This document shows, one piece after another, positions 1-9,146 of a stretch of DNA of 56,532 bases; position 1 is the first letter of the stretch, and each line of letters begins with the position of its first letter. A program made the position numbers and the translations under genes. Below the pieces are notes generated by a model. That model ran no database searches, was not told where the DNA came from, and saw only the letters and a program-made list of their open reading frames with translations. The stretch spans positions 1 through 56,532 of the forward strand of contig CAINOB010000093.1 in NCBI GenBank assembly GCA_903851365.1, written 5' to 3'. The DNA is from an uncultured Bacteroidota bacterium (GTDB lineage Bacteria > Bacteroidota > Bacteroidia > Bacteroidales > UBA12481).

Positions 1-223
1 ATCCACGCACCCGCGCGGGGTGCGACCAACGCTCGATGGTATAAGTGGACTGATTAAAGGGTTTCAATCCACGCACCCGCGCGGGGTGCGACCCTGTATG
101 GGATATACTGCCATTATTCGTTAGCGTTTCAATCCACGCACCCGCGCGGGGTGCGACTTTAACGGTACGAATAGTAGTATTGCTTTTTCAGGTTTCAATC
201 CACGCACCCGCGCGGGGTGCGAC
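1..223 (-). CRISPR. Type I-C CRISPR array, leader-proximal end (truncated by window)
   Basis: Four copies of a 32-bp repeat lie at 1-26 (cut by the window edge), 61-92, 126-157 and 192-223, identical wherever visible. The spacers between them are unrelated: 27-60 (34 bp), 93-125 (33 bp) and 158-191 (34 bp). The repeat contains a CGCACCC/GGGTGCG stem typical of type I-C. On the minus strand it ends in ATTGAAAC, the usual 5' handle sequence of crRNA, so transcription should run right to left, away from cas2. The repeat next to the leader is therefore the one at 192-223, and spacer 158-191 should be the newest. The array continues beyond the left edge, so its size is unknown. Confidence 0.97.
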
Positions 224-392
224 TGCGCGCATGCTAAAGTACTTATTATTAGCAAATTTGCACTACAAATCCGCGTACGTCATATTTCAAAGAACTTTCG
301 TTTTCAATAGTCAGCAAAATTGTTTGTAATGTGATGATTTTGAGCAACCGCGGGCGCACAGGGAAAATGCACATAGCAGGAGGTTCGCGGAG
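224..392 (-). promoter_or_regulatory. CRISPR leader region
   Basis: This stretch without a gene separates the cas2 stop from the first repeat. It is AT-rich next to the array and lies on the side expected for the leader given the repeat orientation. It should hold the array promoter and the integration signals for Cas1-Cas2. I could not identify a convincing TAnnTTTG promoter box, so the exact start site is not called. Confidence 0.6.
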
Positions 393-683
393 TCAGATAA
401 GCATTATACCTTCAGGATCATAAGATTCCTTAATTCCTATATGCTCAATCTTTGTTCTCCAACTATTTCCAAGAGAATAAAAACGAAGGCTGTCCTTCTC
501 TTTATCAATGATATCAATTAGTCCGTGTTTGAGAACAGCGAATTGAGCCGGGTCAACAACGCATTCGAACACTGAATTCTGCACCCGTTGACCGAAATTT
601 ACACATTTCTTAGCCACTTTACGCAATCTTTTCTTTCCCGCGGGAGTAGTAGTTTCAACATCATAGGTAATCAGCACCATCAT
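393..683 (-). CDS. cas2: CRISPR-associated endoribonuclease/integrase subunit Cas2
   Basis: Cas2 is the small structural partner of Cas1 in spacer integration. The 96-residue product has the usual length. It opens with a beta-strand and the TYDV motif carrying the conserved Asp near residue 8, followed by a helix rich in Lys and Arg and the segment FGQRVQNSVFEC, which is characteristic of the I-C type. It is the last gene of the cas operon, 7 bp after cas1, and the leader follows directly. Two Met codons are adjacent at the start, so the exact initiation codon may be either one. No strong ribosome binding site is visible. Confidence 0.97.
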   Translation of the reverse strand: MMVLITYDVETTTPAGKKRLRKVAKKCVNFGQRVQNSVFECVVDPAQFAVLKHGLIDIIDKEKDSLRFYSLGNSWRTKIEHIGIKESYDPEGIMLI

Positions 684-690
684 ATTTCAT

Positions 691-1722
691 CTATTTTACA
701 ACATGTACCGGGTAATTATTGAGATCGCCACGGATAAATCTTGCCAACAGAAGAGCTTGAACATACGGAAGTAACCCTATCGGAATCTTCTCATTTAGAA
801 AGGGATGGATTATTTCTTCTTGTTTTCGCTTTTGCCAGGCAGCAATAACTTCTTTTCTGGTTGGATCATCCATAAGGACACCTCCCATTTCGCGTTTAGT
901 AAAACCTTTGTAATTCACCTGCTTTCGGTTTATTAAGGATAAAACCATTCTGTCGGCAAAATACGGCCTCAATTCTTCCATCATATCCAGAGCCAGACTT
1001 TGACGGCCGGGACGATCAACATGCAAGAACCCTACACATGGGTCCAGACCAACACTTTCAAGGGCGGCCCGAACTTCGTGCATAAGTAAAACATAAGTAA
1101 ATGACAATAATGCATTTACGTTATCAAGTGGTGGTCGTCGATTTCTGCCTTCCAGGTAAAAATGATCTTTCTGAGTAACAATCATTTGGTCAAATACACC
1201 AAAATAAGCTTGTGCAGCCTCCCCTTCGATCCCTCTTAAATAATTCATTTCATGCGCGATAATTACTTGACCCTGCTTTATCGCAAGATTAGCAATTACT
1301 TGAGTTATCTGAGAAGAGTCAATATTGCCGGAATGATCACGGACCGCTCGCTGCAACACATTTCTACAGTTGGCAATTTTACCGGCAATAAATAATCGGG
1401 CCAGGTTCAATGATGCTTCCGGACTGTCAGCCATTCGATATTGCTTTCTTCGTAATAGAACATTTCCTGAAACAGGACCAGTAACCTTACCAAGGAAAAA
1501 TCCATTCTCGGTTAGAAAGCTTAACGCTACATCTCTCTCAGTGCATAATGACATTAAAGAAGGACTCATTCCCAGAAATCCAAAGCAGACGATTCCTTCA
1601 AGATTATGAATAGGTAACCGGAGTTGCTCGTGATTTTCAACTTTGACAACAACATTCTCTCCATCCCTGGACAAATAAGCCCCGGGGATAGTAACATATA
1701 AAGTATTGAGCAGCTTCCTCAT
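691..1722 (-). CDS. cas1: CRISPR-associated endonuclease/integrase Cas1 (type I-C)
   Basis: Cas1 is the metal-dependent integrase that inserts new spacers at the leader end of the array. The 343-residue product has the expected length. It shows the two-domain layout: an N-terminal beta domain (about 1-90) and a helical catalytic domain. The conserved Glu lies in the MNYLRGIEGEAA segment, the His in GFLHVDRPG, and the acidic residue in the following SLALDMMEELR helix. It sits 6 bp after cas4 and 7 bp before cas2, so the three adaptation genes form one translational block. Nothing suggests that it is inactive. Confidence 0.98.
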   Translation of the reverse strand: MRKLLNTLYVTIPGAYLSRDGENVVVKVENHEQLRLPIHNLEGIVCFGFLGMSPSLMSLCTERDVALSFLTENGFFLGKVTGPVSGNVLLRRKQYRMADSPEASLNLARLFIAGKIANCRNVLQRAVRDHSGNIDSSQITQVIANLAIKQGQVIIAHEMNYLRGIEGEAAQAYFGVFDQMIVTQKDHFYLEGRNRRPPLDNVNALLSFTYVLLMHEVRAALESVGLDPCVGFLHVDRPGRQSLALDMMEELRPYFADRMVLSLINRKQVNYKGFTKREMGGVLMDDPTRKEVIAAWQKRKQEEIIHPFLNEKIPIGLLPYVQALLLARFIRGDLNNYPVHVVK

Positions 1723-1728
1723 AATAAC

Positions 1729-2406
1729 TCAATCTATGGGTTTAAACTCATTTGTCAGAAACTGATTAACATCCCGTATACGCTGAATAGACTTGGGTAA
1801 ACAGATATCTATCAGGGAACATGATTTACAATGACTTTTGAATACCGGTAAGGGTGTTTGCCCCTGCCGGAACAATTCATGCATTCGTATTGCAAGTTCA
1901 TTAACCCGATTACGCAAACCGGCACTGAATTCAACAGTCTCTCTATGACGAGTCTCGCCATAGAAAAGAGCTCCCTTATGGATTTGTATGTTGAACATTT
2001 CCTCCAAACAGGTTGCCTGGGCACAAAGTTGAACCTGATCCCGATCGTCGGATTTTGGTTTACCACGCTTATATTCTACCGGATGAGGTATCCATTTTCC
2101 AGTATACCCGGTTAACATGACACCTTCGCCATCAGTACGAATAAACTCAATTACATCAGCCGTACCAGATAATCCAAGCTGATATGAAATAATTGTTGCG
2201 GCTCGTAGAATGGCTAAATCTTTCCTGGCTTCGGATGCATAAGGGTCATCAACCCGCTCATGCAGATGATGACCCTCAACGGTTCGAGAATTTTCTGCCC
2301 ATTGCTGCTCAATGTGGATTAATCCCCACTGCCGTTCACAGAAAGCAATGTGCTGAATACCGGACAACATCAAAAGATCGTCGTCGGAGTATTCATTTTT
2401 TCTCAT
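1729..2406 (-). CDS. cas4: CRISPR-associated exonuclease Cas4
   Basis: Cas4 is a RecB-family, iron-sulfur nuclease that trims prespacers and selects those with a proper PAM. Visible hallmarks in the 225-residue protein are an N-terminal Cys in CERQWGL, the DVIEF and VEYKRG nuclease motifs, the [13 protein letters not shown] helix, and the C-terminal Cys cluster [11 protein letters not shown] for the 4Fe-4S site. The start codon overlaps the cas7 stop by 4 bp (ATGA), which indicates translational coupling. It is a stand-alone Cas4, not fused to Cas1, as usual for type I-C. Confidence 0.97.
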   Translation of the reverse strand: MRKNEYSDDDLLMLSGIQHIAFCERQWGLIHIEQQWAENSRTVEGHHLHERVDDPYASEARKDLAILRAATIISYQLGLSGTADVIEFIRTDGEGVMLTGYTGKWIPHPVEYKRGKPKSDDRDQVQLCAQATCLEEMFNIQIHKGALFYGETRHRETVEFSAGLRNRVNELAIRMHELFRQGQTPLPVFKSHCKSCSLIDICLPKSIQRIRDVNQFLTNEFKPID

Positions 2407-3278
2407 ACAATTTCTATTAATTCAACTCCTTGAGGAAGACTACTTTCTATGTCATGCTTGTCAGAAATCGTATAATCGAAAAATGCACGTGTGGGTTTTG
2501 ATTTATCTTTGCGAATTATTTTAATTAAATCGAACAGCTGATGAGCAGGAGCATTTCCCAATGCACTACTGTGTTTAAACACCAATAGTTTACGGGTACT
2601 CATCATCCCACGGGCTGCTGAATGGTCATGATCAAACATCGATTTCAATGCATCCCAAAAGAGCTTAAGATCGTCTTCGTTAAAACCGGTTTGCTCGGCA
2701 AGGTGAGCGGAGATAAATCCATGAGCGCGGTAAAGTCCATAAGGAACAGTGAACTTGCGACCCATTGTACGATTATCTCCACTCTGCTTTTCAGCTTCGG
2801 CCTCAGTTGCAACTGCCATACGGGTAATGCTATGCTCAAGAGCAACTACCGGATCAATAGAACGTCCAAAAGTCAATTGAACAGGACCACGAACCTGACC
2901 GGCATTTTTTCCTGTACTTAATACTGCACCGAAAGTTCTGATGTCATAATAATTGGAACACATCCACCTGCGAGCAGCCTCAGTCTTGTCACCTGCCTTT
3001 TCCTTCGATTTAACCTCTTCTTGCTCATGAGATTCATCAATCAATCTGTTCAATACCGCCTTTTCTTTAATAAAAATGTCGAATGGCTTTTCAGCCTTTT
3101 TTACTATTTGAACATAATTTCTAACCTTGCGTTTTAAGCAAACATCAGTAATTAAACCCATTCCCGTTTCGGCATCCACTCGAGGTAGATTTCCTGCATC
3201 TGGGTCGCCGTTTGGATTGCCGTCGGTTACATCAAATAGAAGTACAAAGTCATAACGGTTTTTAATCATTTCGGACAT
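2403..3278 (-). CDS. cas7c: Cascade backbone protein Cas7c (Csd2)
   Basis: Cas7c polymerises along the crRNA to form the backbone of the type I-C Cascade. The 291-residue protein begins with the classic Csd2 signature [19 protein letters not shown] and contains the [12 protein letters not shown] and [15 protein letters not shown] segments typical of the family. It starts 18 bp after cas8c, with a purine-rich stretch in front of the start, and its stop overlaps the cas4 start. Length and motifs indicate an intact gene. Confidence 0.97.
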   Translation of the reverse strand: MSEMIKNRYDFVLLFDVTDGNPNGDPDAGNLPRVDAETGMGLITDVCLKRKVRNYVQIVKKAEKPFDIFIKEKAVLNRLIDESHEQEEVKSKEKAGDKTEAARRWMCSNYYDIRTFGAVLSTGKNAGQVRGPVQLTFGRSIDPVVALEHSITRMAVATEAEAEKQSGDNRTMGRKFTVPYGLYRAHGFISAHLAEQTGFNEDDLKLFWDALKSMFDHDHSAARGMMSTRKLLVFKHSSALGNAPAHQLFDLIKIIRKDKSKPTRAFFDYTISDKHDIESSLPQGVELIEIV

Positions 3279-3296
3279 AATATTCTCTCTTTCTTT

Positions 3297-3662
3297 TTAG
3301 TTTTTATTTTCTTTACTAATGAATAAATCCTGACGTTGGTGATAATACCCAATAGCAAAACGACTCTGGTCATCGAGCGATAAGTGGGCAGGCATGCCGC
3401 TACTATTCATATTTGCAATTACTTCCTGAATTAGCTTTTCGAGATTTATTTTTCTTCCGGGATTCAATTTGGCTAGATGATGATTAGTAAGGTTTAAAAG
3501 CCTTCCGAAAACGGTAACCGGTGTACTTGAAGCCGCACCGTAGTATCTGTCTTTAATATTTGTATTGATTCCTGGTTGCGCTTCCTCCTGAATTTTCTCG
3601 AGAACAGCAAACAGGCGGCCACATAGGTAGCCCTGATTTGAATTTTCTAAATCTAATGCCAT
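3297..3662 (-). CDS. cas11c: Probable internally translated Cascade small subunit Cas11c
   Basis: In characterised type I-C systems the small subunit is made from an internal start inside cas8c. Here an in-frame ATG (3660-3662, minus strand) would give a 121-residue, mainly helical protein starting MALDLENSNQGYLCGR and sharing the Cas8c stop. That is close to the length reported for Cas11c. The sequence just upstream is A-rich, which favours initiation in Bacteroidetes, but it has no true Shine-Dalgarno. The ATG and reading frame are seen directly; use of this start is inferred from family knowledge. Confidence 0.55.
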   Translation of the reverse strand: MALDLENSNQGYLCGRLFAVLEKIQEEAQPGINTNIKDRYYGAASSTPVTVFGRLLNLTNHHLAKLNPGRKINLEKLIQEVIANMNSSGMPAHLSLDDQSRFAIGYYHQRQDLFISKENKN

Positions 3663-5063
3663 GGTTATTGTTTTTTCGTTATTGGAATAAGTTCTGTCTT
3701 TTCTGTTTAAACAGGCTTTCAGCATTGCAGCGCGGATAAGGCTCACATGCCGGTCCGCATGAATACGGCGAATACATTGTTGTTGCAAGGTTAATGGATA
3801 TGGTGACCCATCGAGAATGCTTTCTATCACTTTCCCGGCAAGGTTAGGAGGCACATTTTCCACCTTGTACTCAAAAGCTATATTAGTGAGTAAATTAAAC
3901 AGTGAGAAATATTCTCTGTCATCATTTTGTCCATGAACGATTTCCAAATCCGAGAAGTGTAAGGCGATTTTACCTGCTATATCTTTTACCTTTCCGGTTT
4001 TCCAAAAACGAACCGATATACGGGCTGCATTTGGAGATATGCCAAGAATATAAAATTGGGTGTCGCCATCAGAGTTCAACTTTCCTGAATGAATTGATTC
4101 AAATAATACTTTTACTTCTCTGGAATTTCGGTCTGGGTCATCTTTTTGAGGGGAAGCAAAAAAGAAAGCGAACTGACCTTCAAAATCAATTTGCTTCGAT
4201 GCCCAAAATAACACAGTAGTATCAGAAAGCTTGAATTTGTTGGTTGAGTCCTTCCCAACCAAAACATTTAGAGCAGTTGTATAACCAGCTTCAGCTTTTT
4301 TTGACACTGGCGCATTTGTACCCTGTTCTTTGTAATACGAATCGTATCCAGAATTCTTTTGAAAGCCTACCAGTTTTCCGCCACTCTTGCCCCCTGGCAA
4401 AGATGTTGCTGTATGGAGCACAGCTATTGGCCCGCGTTCGCCGGTAATTAAACAAACTCTATCAGCCTTTAAATTGGATATTCCGTCCAATTCTTCAATT
4501 TCTGATAGATCACCGGTTATCTGAGAATTCAAATCATTATGTTCTGCAACTATTTTAGTTTCCCCAACCACCCGGAAAGACATATTACACCCTGGGATTT
4601 TACAACAATCTTTCCAATAGTCATTATCCAACACCTTTTCCAATTGGTCTTGTTGGTCGTAGAATTTCTTTACAGCTGCAAATTCCTTATTATCAGGATA
4701 TTCATCAGCAATGTTTTTAACCAAAGTGACAAAAGTATTATGCTGTTTTTGCGCATCTCCTACAAGTTGTTCCCTTGTCTTCTTATCGCTTTTCTCTTTC
4801 GGATGAGCTAAAACAAAGCCATAATGGTCCCAAAAAACATTTGCGATCTGATAAGAATTTGCGCCGGGTCTGCTTTTAGTTTTAATTACTAAAAATGTCT
4901 TCGCTCTAAGACTTTTTCCTTCACCAGTTCTGGTATCCTCAAGTCCTATAAATGTGCCTTCATTATCAATAACTATTATGAACGGAATCTCTTTCCATTC
5001 GTAACCTTGTGGCGCAAGATCACCTTTTCGTGTATAGTATTCGTATAATGCTTGTAGTATCAT
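3297..5063 (-). CDS. cas8c: Cascade large subunit Cas8c (Csd1)
   Basis: Cas8c recognises the PAM and holds Cascade on its DNA target. The 588-residue product has the normal Csd1 length and opening (MILQALYEYYTRKGDL). Further Csd1 segments include AKTFLVIKTKSRPGANSY and the Cys-containing KDCCKIPGC. The start overlaps the cas5c stop by 4 bp and is preceded by a perfect AGGAGG seven bases upstream (5071-5076), unusual for Bacteroidetes. The last 121 codons probably also encode the small subunit Cas11c from an internal start, annotated separately. Confidence 0.96.
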   Translation of the reverse strand: MILQALYEYYTRKGDLAPQGYEWKEIPFIIVIDNEGTFIGLEDTRTGEGKSLRAKTFLVIKTKSRPGANSYQIANVFWDHYGFVLAHPKEKSDKKTREQLVGDAQKQHNTFVTLVKNIADEYPDNKEFAAVKKFYDQQDQLEKVLDNDYWKDCCKIPGCNMSFRVVGETKIVAEHNDLNSQITGDLSEIEELDGISNLKADRVCLITGERGPIAVLHTATSLPGGKSGGKLVGFQKNSGYDSYYKEQGTNAPVSKKAEAGYTTALNVLVGKDSTNKFKLSDTTVLFWASKQIDFEGQFAFFFASPQKDDPDRNSREVKVLFESIHSGKLNSDGDTQFYILGISPNAARISVRFWKTGKVKDIAGKIALHFSDLEIVHGQNDDREYFSLFNLLTNIAFEYKVENVPPNLAGKVIESILDGSPYPLTLQQQCIRRIHADRHVSLIRAAMLKACLNRKDRTYSNNEKTITMALDLENSNQGYLCGRLFAVLEKIQEEAQPGINTNIKDRYYGAASSTPVTVFGRLLNLTNHHLAKLNPGRKINLEKLIQEVIANMNSSGMPAHLSLDDQSRFAIGYYHQRQDLFISKENKN

Positions 5064-5773
5064 TTTCGAACCTCCTCACTATCTCTTTGCGGAACAATAA
5101 TTACCCCGTTGTTCATTTGTACTCTAAAAAACATGGCGCCAGGATTTTTTTCGTCCGAGAAATCCATATCGTAAAGCATGAAACCTAGATCATAAGATTC
5201 GCCAATCGTATGATTCTTTTCCTTTTCCGGGTCTTCGATCAATCGAAAATGTGCCGAAAATTCACGACAACCCAGATAAGGCTGATTGAAACATTGACCT
5301 TTACGGGCTCTCCGTTCAAACATAGCATTGTATTTACCTGGATTCTCGTCTTTCCCGATCAATAATTGCTCCTCAGGCTCAACCAGTTCAATAGGTACTT
5401 CCAGCCGATTTGGTTTTCGATTCACGGGACTAATAAATTCCAATTCTGCAAATATCCTATAACGGACATCCCGTAGAAACAATCCTGCTCTTTGTTGCCG
5501 ATCTTCTTCAATAAAGATCTGCTTCGTTTGTGGACTCATGACTTTGCCGATTTCATTACGCCGAACGGAAATCCACTTAATAGGTTGTAGTATTTCGATT
5601 TTAGTAACATTCCATCGAATGGCAGGTTTCCAAAAGATAGCTTCAAATACTGCCCGCGCTGCCGAAGGTGTTATTACATCGTAACTTACCCTTTCCACCT
5701 TCATTTCTGGCCGGGTAAAACATGCATAATCTCCCCAAACTTCAATGCAAAACTCTTTGTTGTAAAATTCCAT
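5060..5773 (-). CDS. cas5c: Cas5c pre-crRNA processing endoribonuclease (Cas5d)
   Basis: In type I-C there is no Cas6; Cas5c cuts the repeat hairpin and stays bound to the crRNA 5' handle. The 237-residue protein has the family opening (FCIEVWGDYACFTRPEMKVE), the helix ITPSAARAVFEAIFWKP and the LFLRDVRYRIFAELEF strand. No cas6 lies nearby, as expected. The start has a perfect AAGGAG seven bases upstream (5781-5786), which fixes the initiation codon. Its stop overlaps the cas8c start by 4 bp. Confidence 0.97.
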   Translation of the reverse strand: MEFYNKEFCIEVWGDYACFTRPEMKVERVSYDVITPSAARAVFEAIFWKPAIRWNVTKIEILQPIKWISVRRNEIGKVMSPQTKQIFIEEDRQQRAGLFLRDVRYRIFAELEFISPVNRKPNRLEVPIELVEPEEQLLIGKDENPGKYNAMFERRARKGQCFNQPYLGCREFSAHFRLIEDPEKEKNHTIGESYDLGFMLYDMDFSDEKNPGAMFFRVQMNNGVIIVPQRDSEEVRK

Positions 5774-5795
5774 ACGGAATCTCCTTTATATATTA

Positions 5796-8012
5796 TTAAA
5801 TGATATGAATTTCTTCCAGCCATTTCCCATTACTCATAATTCCCGCTTTTGAATTATAAAGCTTTTCATAAGTCTGTATCCAACACCCATGAACTTCCTC
5901 GATAAGCCCGGCGTCTTTTATTTCTTCAAAATCACGGACATTTACCGAAACGGAATACCGCTGTAATTTCCGCATTAACCATGGTTCAGGCCCTTTTCTT
6001 TTCAAAATAGCCATCAAATCAGCACCTTGCTTATAATCTACCAAAATACTTTGTGCCCCTTTATCATCAATTAACCTGAAATCCCGAGCAGCTGTCGCAA
6101 ACTGGAATTTCATTTGTTGTGCATCTTGTACAAGGAGGTTTTCAATTCTTGGTTTGTCAAAATCATTGACCTTACTATAAAACAGGTTAAAGTATTTTTG
6201 AAACATGTCTGGTTCCAGGAAATCTTGTTCTTTATACAAAACTGATAATTCCACAAGTGCATTGGCACCACTACGTATAAAACCGGGTGGGATGCCATTA
6301 ATGGAGCAAAATACTTTGGTCAAACCCAATTTCCCTTGTTCATTAAGTTTTCCTTCCCGATTGCACCGGCCAGCACTTTGGGCGATTGAGTCAAGTCCTG
6401 CTAACGCACGGTATACCACCGGAAAATCAATATCCACGCCCGCTTCAATTAGTTGTGTACTAACAACATGTATCGATTCTCCCTTTGCCAGTAATTGTTT
6501 TATTTCAGAAATACAATCCATAATATGAGCAGAGCACATCATGCGCGAAAGGTGGATAGTCCCTTCAGGCATCAAGTTAAAAAGCTCGCGACAATCCTTC
6601 CTGGTATTGACAATGCACAGAACTTGCTTCTCCTTTTGCAATTCATTTGCAATTTCTTCCCACTCAGTTGGTACATTGGTATCCTGGGGCATCTGTACTT
6701 TTACCCGCTTCAGTTCATACGCCAATTCTTGAAAATTTGGTACAATTTCACGAACAGATTCAGCTTCAATGATTTTGAAAGAATTTATGCCAGATCCGCC
6801 GATTCTCCCCGTCAATACAGGTTGAGTGGCTGTAGAAAACAAAACAGTCACTCCAAAATTCTTGACCAACCCATTTAATACCGAAAGAATTGGATTTAAA
6901 AAATCAGGTGGCAACATCTGTGCTTCGTCCAGAATTATTATGCTATTTGCCAAATTATGAAGCTTCCGGCAACGAGAACTTCTATTAGCAAATAATGATT
7001 CGAAAAGTTGGACATTTGTGGTGACGATAACCGGCGCATCCCAATTCTCAGTTGCGAGCTTTCTCTCTTGTGAAAGAGCTAGTTCATCAATATTACTATG
7101 GTGCTCAATAACATTATCTTCGCCAAGAATATTTCGATAAACTTGCGCGGTTTGAGTAATAATGCTTGTATAAGGTATCGCAAAAACAATACGTTTTTTA
7201 TTATATTTCACTGCATGTTCTAATGCCCAGGCCATTGATGACAAGGTCTTGCCACCACCAGTTGGCACATTTATCGAGAAAAAACCTGGCTCCAATTCTC
7301 CATTGCAAACACAATTCTTGAGTATCTCATTACGAATATCATTAACATGAGATGTTGGTGCAGATTTTGACAACTTTACTATATGATCATCAAGAAGCAA
7401 CCTAAGAGCTTCGATCCCTTTGTATTTACCTCGCAAGGAATAGCTTACGGGGTTCATAAAACGCTCTGTATCTAAATAATCAGCATCAACTAAACAGGAG
7501 AACAACATCCGAATCCACAAATGGATTTGGTCCGGAGGCAAGGGTTTCCCGGTTGGAGAGTTAAATTTGCTAATTTCGATAGGATTGGATGGTATTTCAC
7601 TTCTGACAGCCTCGAGGAACTCCTGCTTTCTAAGTCTAGCCGTTAAATCACCTGAAACCCCAATTTCAGGAAGCCAATTGTGTAAACCGGCATGATGACC
7701 AGCAATACAATAAGCTAGTGGTTGCCAGAAAAAATTGGGAAGCGTTTCCTTAATTAAAATTGCACCAGCTGAGGTATGGTCAGTTTTCGGCTTCTTTTGG
7801 TCATCTTCTTCATATCCAGAGTTTATCTTTATGTATTCTTGAAAATCTTTGGAGAATTTCCCTAAATCATGATATGATCCCAAAACCCACCCCCAATATG
7901 GGTTCTTAAATTCATCAGCAAAACTCTCAGCCAACTTTGCTGTGCCAAATAAATGATCAGCTAATGTCTGAATTTCAAAATCACCGGAATTCTGCTTGAT
8001 ATGAGCAATCAT
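5796..8012 (-). CDS. cas3: Cas3 helicase-nuclease (HD + SF2 helicase)
   Basis: Cas3 is recruited by Cascade to unwind and degrade target DNA. The 738-residue protein has an N-terminal HD nuclease domain with H20, H48-D49 (SYHDLGKF), H79 and H106-H107 (AGHHAGL), then an SF2 helicase. Walker A is TGGGKT at 251-256, the DExH box is DEAQ at 362-365, and the motifs FSTAT and SAGRCNREGK follow. All active-site positions appear intact. It is the first gene of the cas operon, 22 bp before cas5c and 65 bp after the WYL regulator, a gap large enough for its own promoter. Confidence 0.97.
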   Translation of the reverse strand: MIAHIKQNSGDFEIQTLADHLFGTAKLAESFADEFKNPYWGWVLGSYHDLGKFSKDFQEYIKINSGYEEDDQKKPKTDHTSAGAILIKETLPNFFWQPLAYCIAGHHAGLHNWLPEIGVSGDLTARLRKQEFLEAVRSEIPSNPIEISKFNSPTGKPLPPDQIHLWIRMLFSCLVDADYLDTERFMNPVSYSLRGKYKGIEALRLLLDDHIVKLSKSAPTSHVNDIRNEILKNCVCNGELEPGFFSINVPTGGGKTLSSMAWALEHAVKYNKKRIVFAIPYTSIITQTAQVYRNILGEDNVIEHHSNIDELALSQERKLATENWDAPVIVTTNVQLFESLFANRSSRCRKLHNLANSIIILDEAQMLPPDFLNPILSVLNGLVKNFGVTVLFSTATQPVLTGRIGGSGINSFKIIEAESVREIVPNFQELAYELKRVKVQMPQDTNVPTEWEEIANELQKEKQVLCIVNTRKDCRELFNLMPEGTIHLSRMMCSAHIMDCISEIKQLLAKGESIHVVSTQLIEAGVDIDFPVVYRALAGLDSIAQSAGRCNREGKLNEQGKLGLTKVFCSINGIPPGFIRSGANALVELSVLYKEQDFLEPDMFQKYFNLFYSKVNDFDKPRIENLLVQDAQQMKFQFATAARDFRLIDDKGAQSILVDYKQGADLMAILKRKGPEPWLMRKLQRYSVSVNVRDFEEIKDAGLIEEVHGCWIQTYEKLYNSKAGIMSNGKWLEEIHII

Positions 8013-8077
8013 GTTAACCGCTTAAATTTTTTAATAAAATCTGATTGAAAATTAGAAACAATAACTGCCAACTTCTG

Positions 8078-8995
8078 TCAGCAGACTTTGCTATTTATAA
8101 ATTCTTCTGCTTTGGCTAAAAGAAAGGTTTTAAAAACCTTAGGTGACACTACTTTTATCTCTCCGCATAACCCCATTACAAATCTTCCTATGCCTTCCCA
8201 GGAGGTAGCCCAACCATCAAACAAGTACTGCTGGTCATTGACTTTTCTGATAAATGTTGCTGACAAAGGGAACTCTTCAATCAACAGGTTATATGCGGTT
8301 AATGTCAATTGAAGTTTAACCGGTAATTTTGAAATACCATAATTCCGGAATACATCACAAGGCTCTTTTTCATGCTGATCAGCGAACTGCCAAAGATTGT
8401 CAGTCACCTCAACCGCCCGAATTCTGGAGGTTCGGAAAACCTTGTTTTTCCTGCTCTCCGGATCGAAGGCCCAGGTGCAACTATAATTTATCGTCAAATC
8501 GAACGGTTCCACCAATCGATCCCTGATCAGGTTTCCATGCGATGAATGATAATCACGAATGATCACCTGGTGCTTCTCCCGAATGGCTTTGATCAGATTT
8601 TTTATCACTGGTAAACGATCTGGAAGCACCACTGTATCTGCGACCCTGTCGAAATCATACAGTGAGTAGAGTTTACGGATCAGATTGGATTTTAATTCAT
8701 TGTTGTCGTCCACTGCGTGTATGGCTTCTTTCAGTATCATGGCTTCTTCCTCCGAAAAATGGAGCAGATCAGACAGCTCCCGTATGCGAGGCTCAATCTT
8801 CCGGATTCGGTAACCTCCATTTTGAACATCAATTATTAAACCCGCCTTACGCATAGCAGCCAGATAGCGGTAAACAGATCGTTCAGAGAGACCTAGCTTT
8901 TCACCAAGCTCTTTAAGTTGGTACCATCTTCCGCTACTTACCAATAGAAGAAGCTTTAGTAATCTTTCTATTTTATTTATTTCAGATAATGGCAT
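8078..8995 (-). CDS. WYL-domain transcriptional regulator upstream of the cas operon
   Basis: The 305-residue protein has an N-terminal winged helix-turn-helix (about 8-60; LKELGEKLGLSERSVYRYL) and a WYL-type sensor domain in the middle (about 130-210; DYHSSHGNLIRDRLVEPFDL, then YSCTWAFDPESRKNKVFRTSRI), plus a C-terminal WCX-like extension. WYL proteins bind nucleic-acid or nucleotide ligands and control transcription, and they recur beside CRISPR loci. This one runs in the same direction as cas3, 65 bp upstream, so it is the best candidate for the local cas regulator and may be co-transcribed. The WYL tripeptide itself is not conserved here. The direction of regulation cannot be read from the sequence. 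Confidence 0.88.
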   Translation of the reverse strand: MPLSEINKIERLLKLLLLVSSGRWYQLKELGEKLGLSERSVYRYLAAMRKAGLIIDVQNGGYRIRKIEPRIRELSDLLHFSEEEAMILKEAIHAVDDNNELKSNLIRKLYSLYDFDRVADTVVLPDRLPVIKNLIKAIREKHQVIIRDYHSSHGNLIRDRLVEPFDLTINYSCTWAFDPESRKNKVFRTSRIRAVEVTDNLWQFADQHEKEPCDVFRNYGISKLPVKLQLTLTAYNLLIEEFPLSATFIRKVNDQQYLFDGWATSWEGIGRFVMGLCGEIKVVSPKVFKTFLLAKAEEFINSKVC

Positions 8996-9111
8996 AAGTA
9001 GGTTGTTAAAGGATTTCTCTCAAGATTACGTAAAGAGCACTTCCTATTTAACCTCTTGCGAACCGGGCGGTTCAGGTTTTGCCGTTAACAATGTAAGAAT
9101 TTTTTTCTATT

Positions 9112-9137
9112 CCCTGATTACCAATAAGTGATCAGGG
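9112..9137. other. Small dyad after the toxin remnant
   Basis: CCCTGAT (9112-9118) and ATCAGGG (9131-9137) form a 7-bp inverted repeat just after the end of the toxin remnant and upstream of the WYL gene. There is no T-run following it on the minus strand, so it is not a clear terminator. It could be a weak terminator or an operator. The rest of 8996-9146 shows nothing else that I can name. Confidence 0.25.
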
Positions 9138-9146
9138 TAAGAATTT

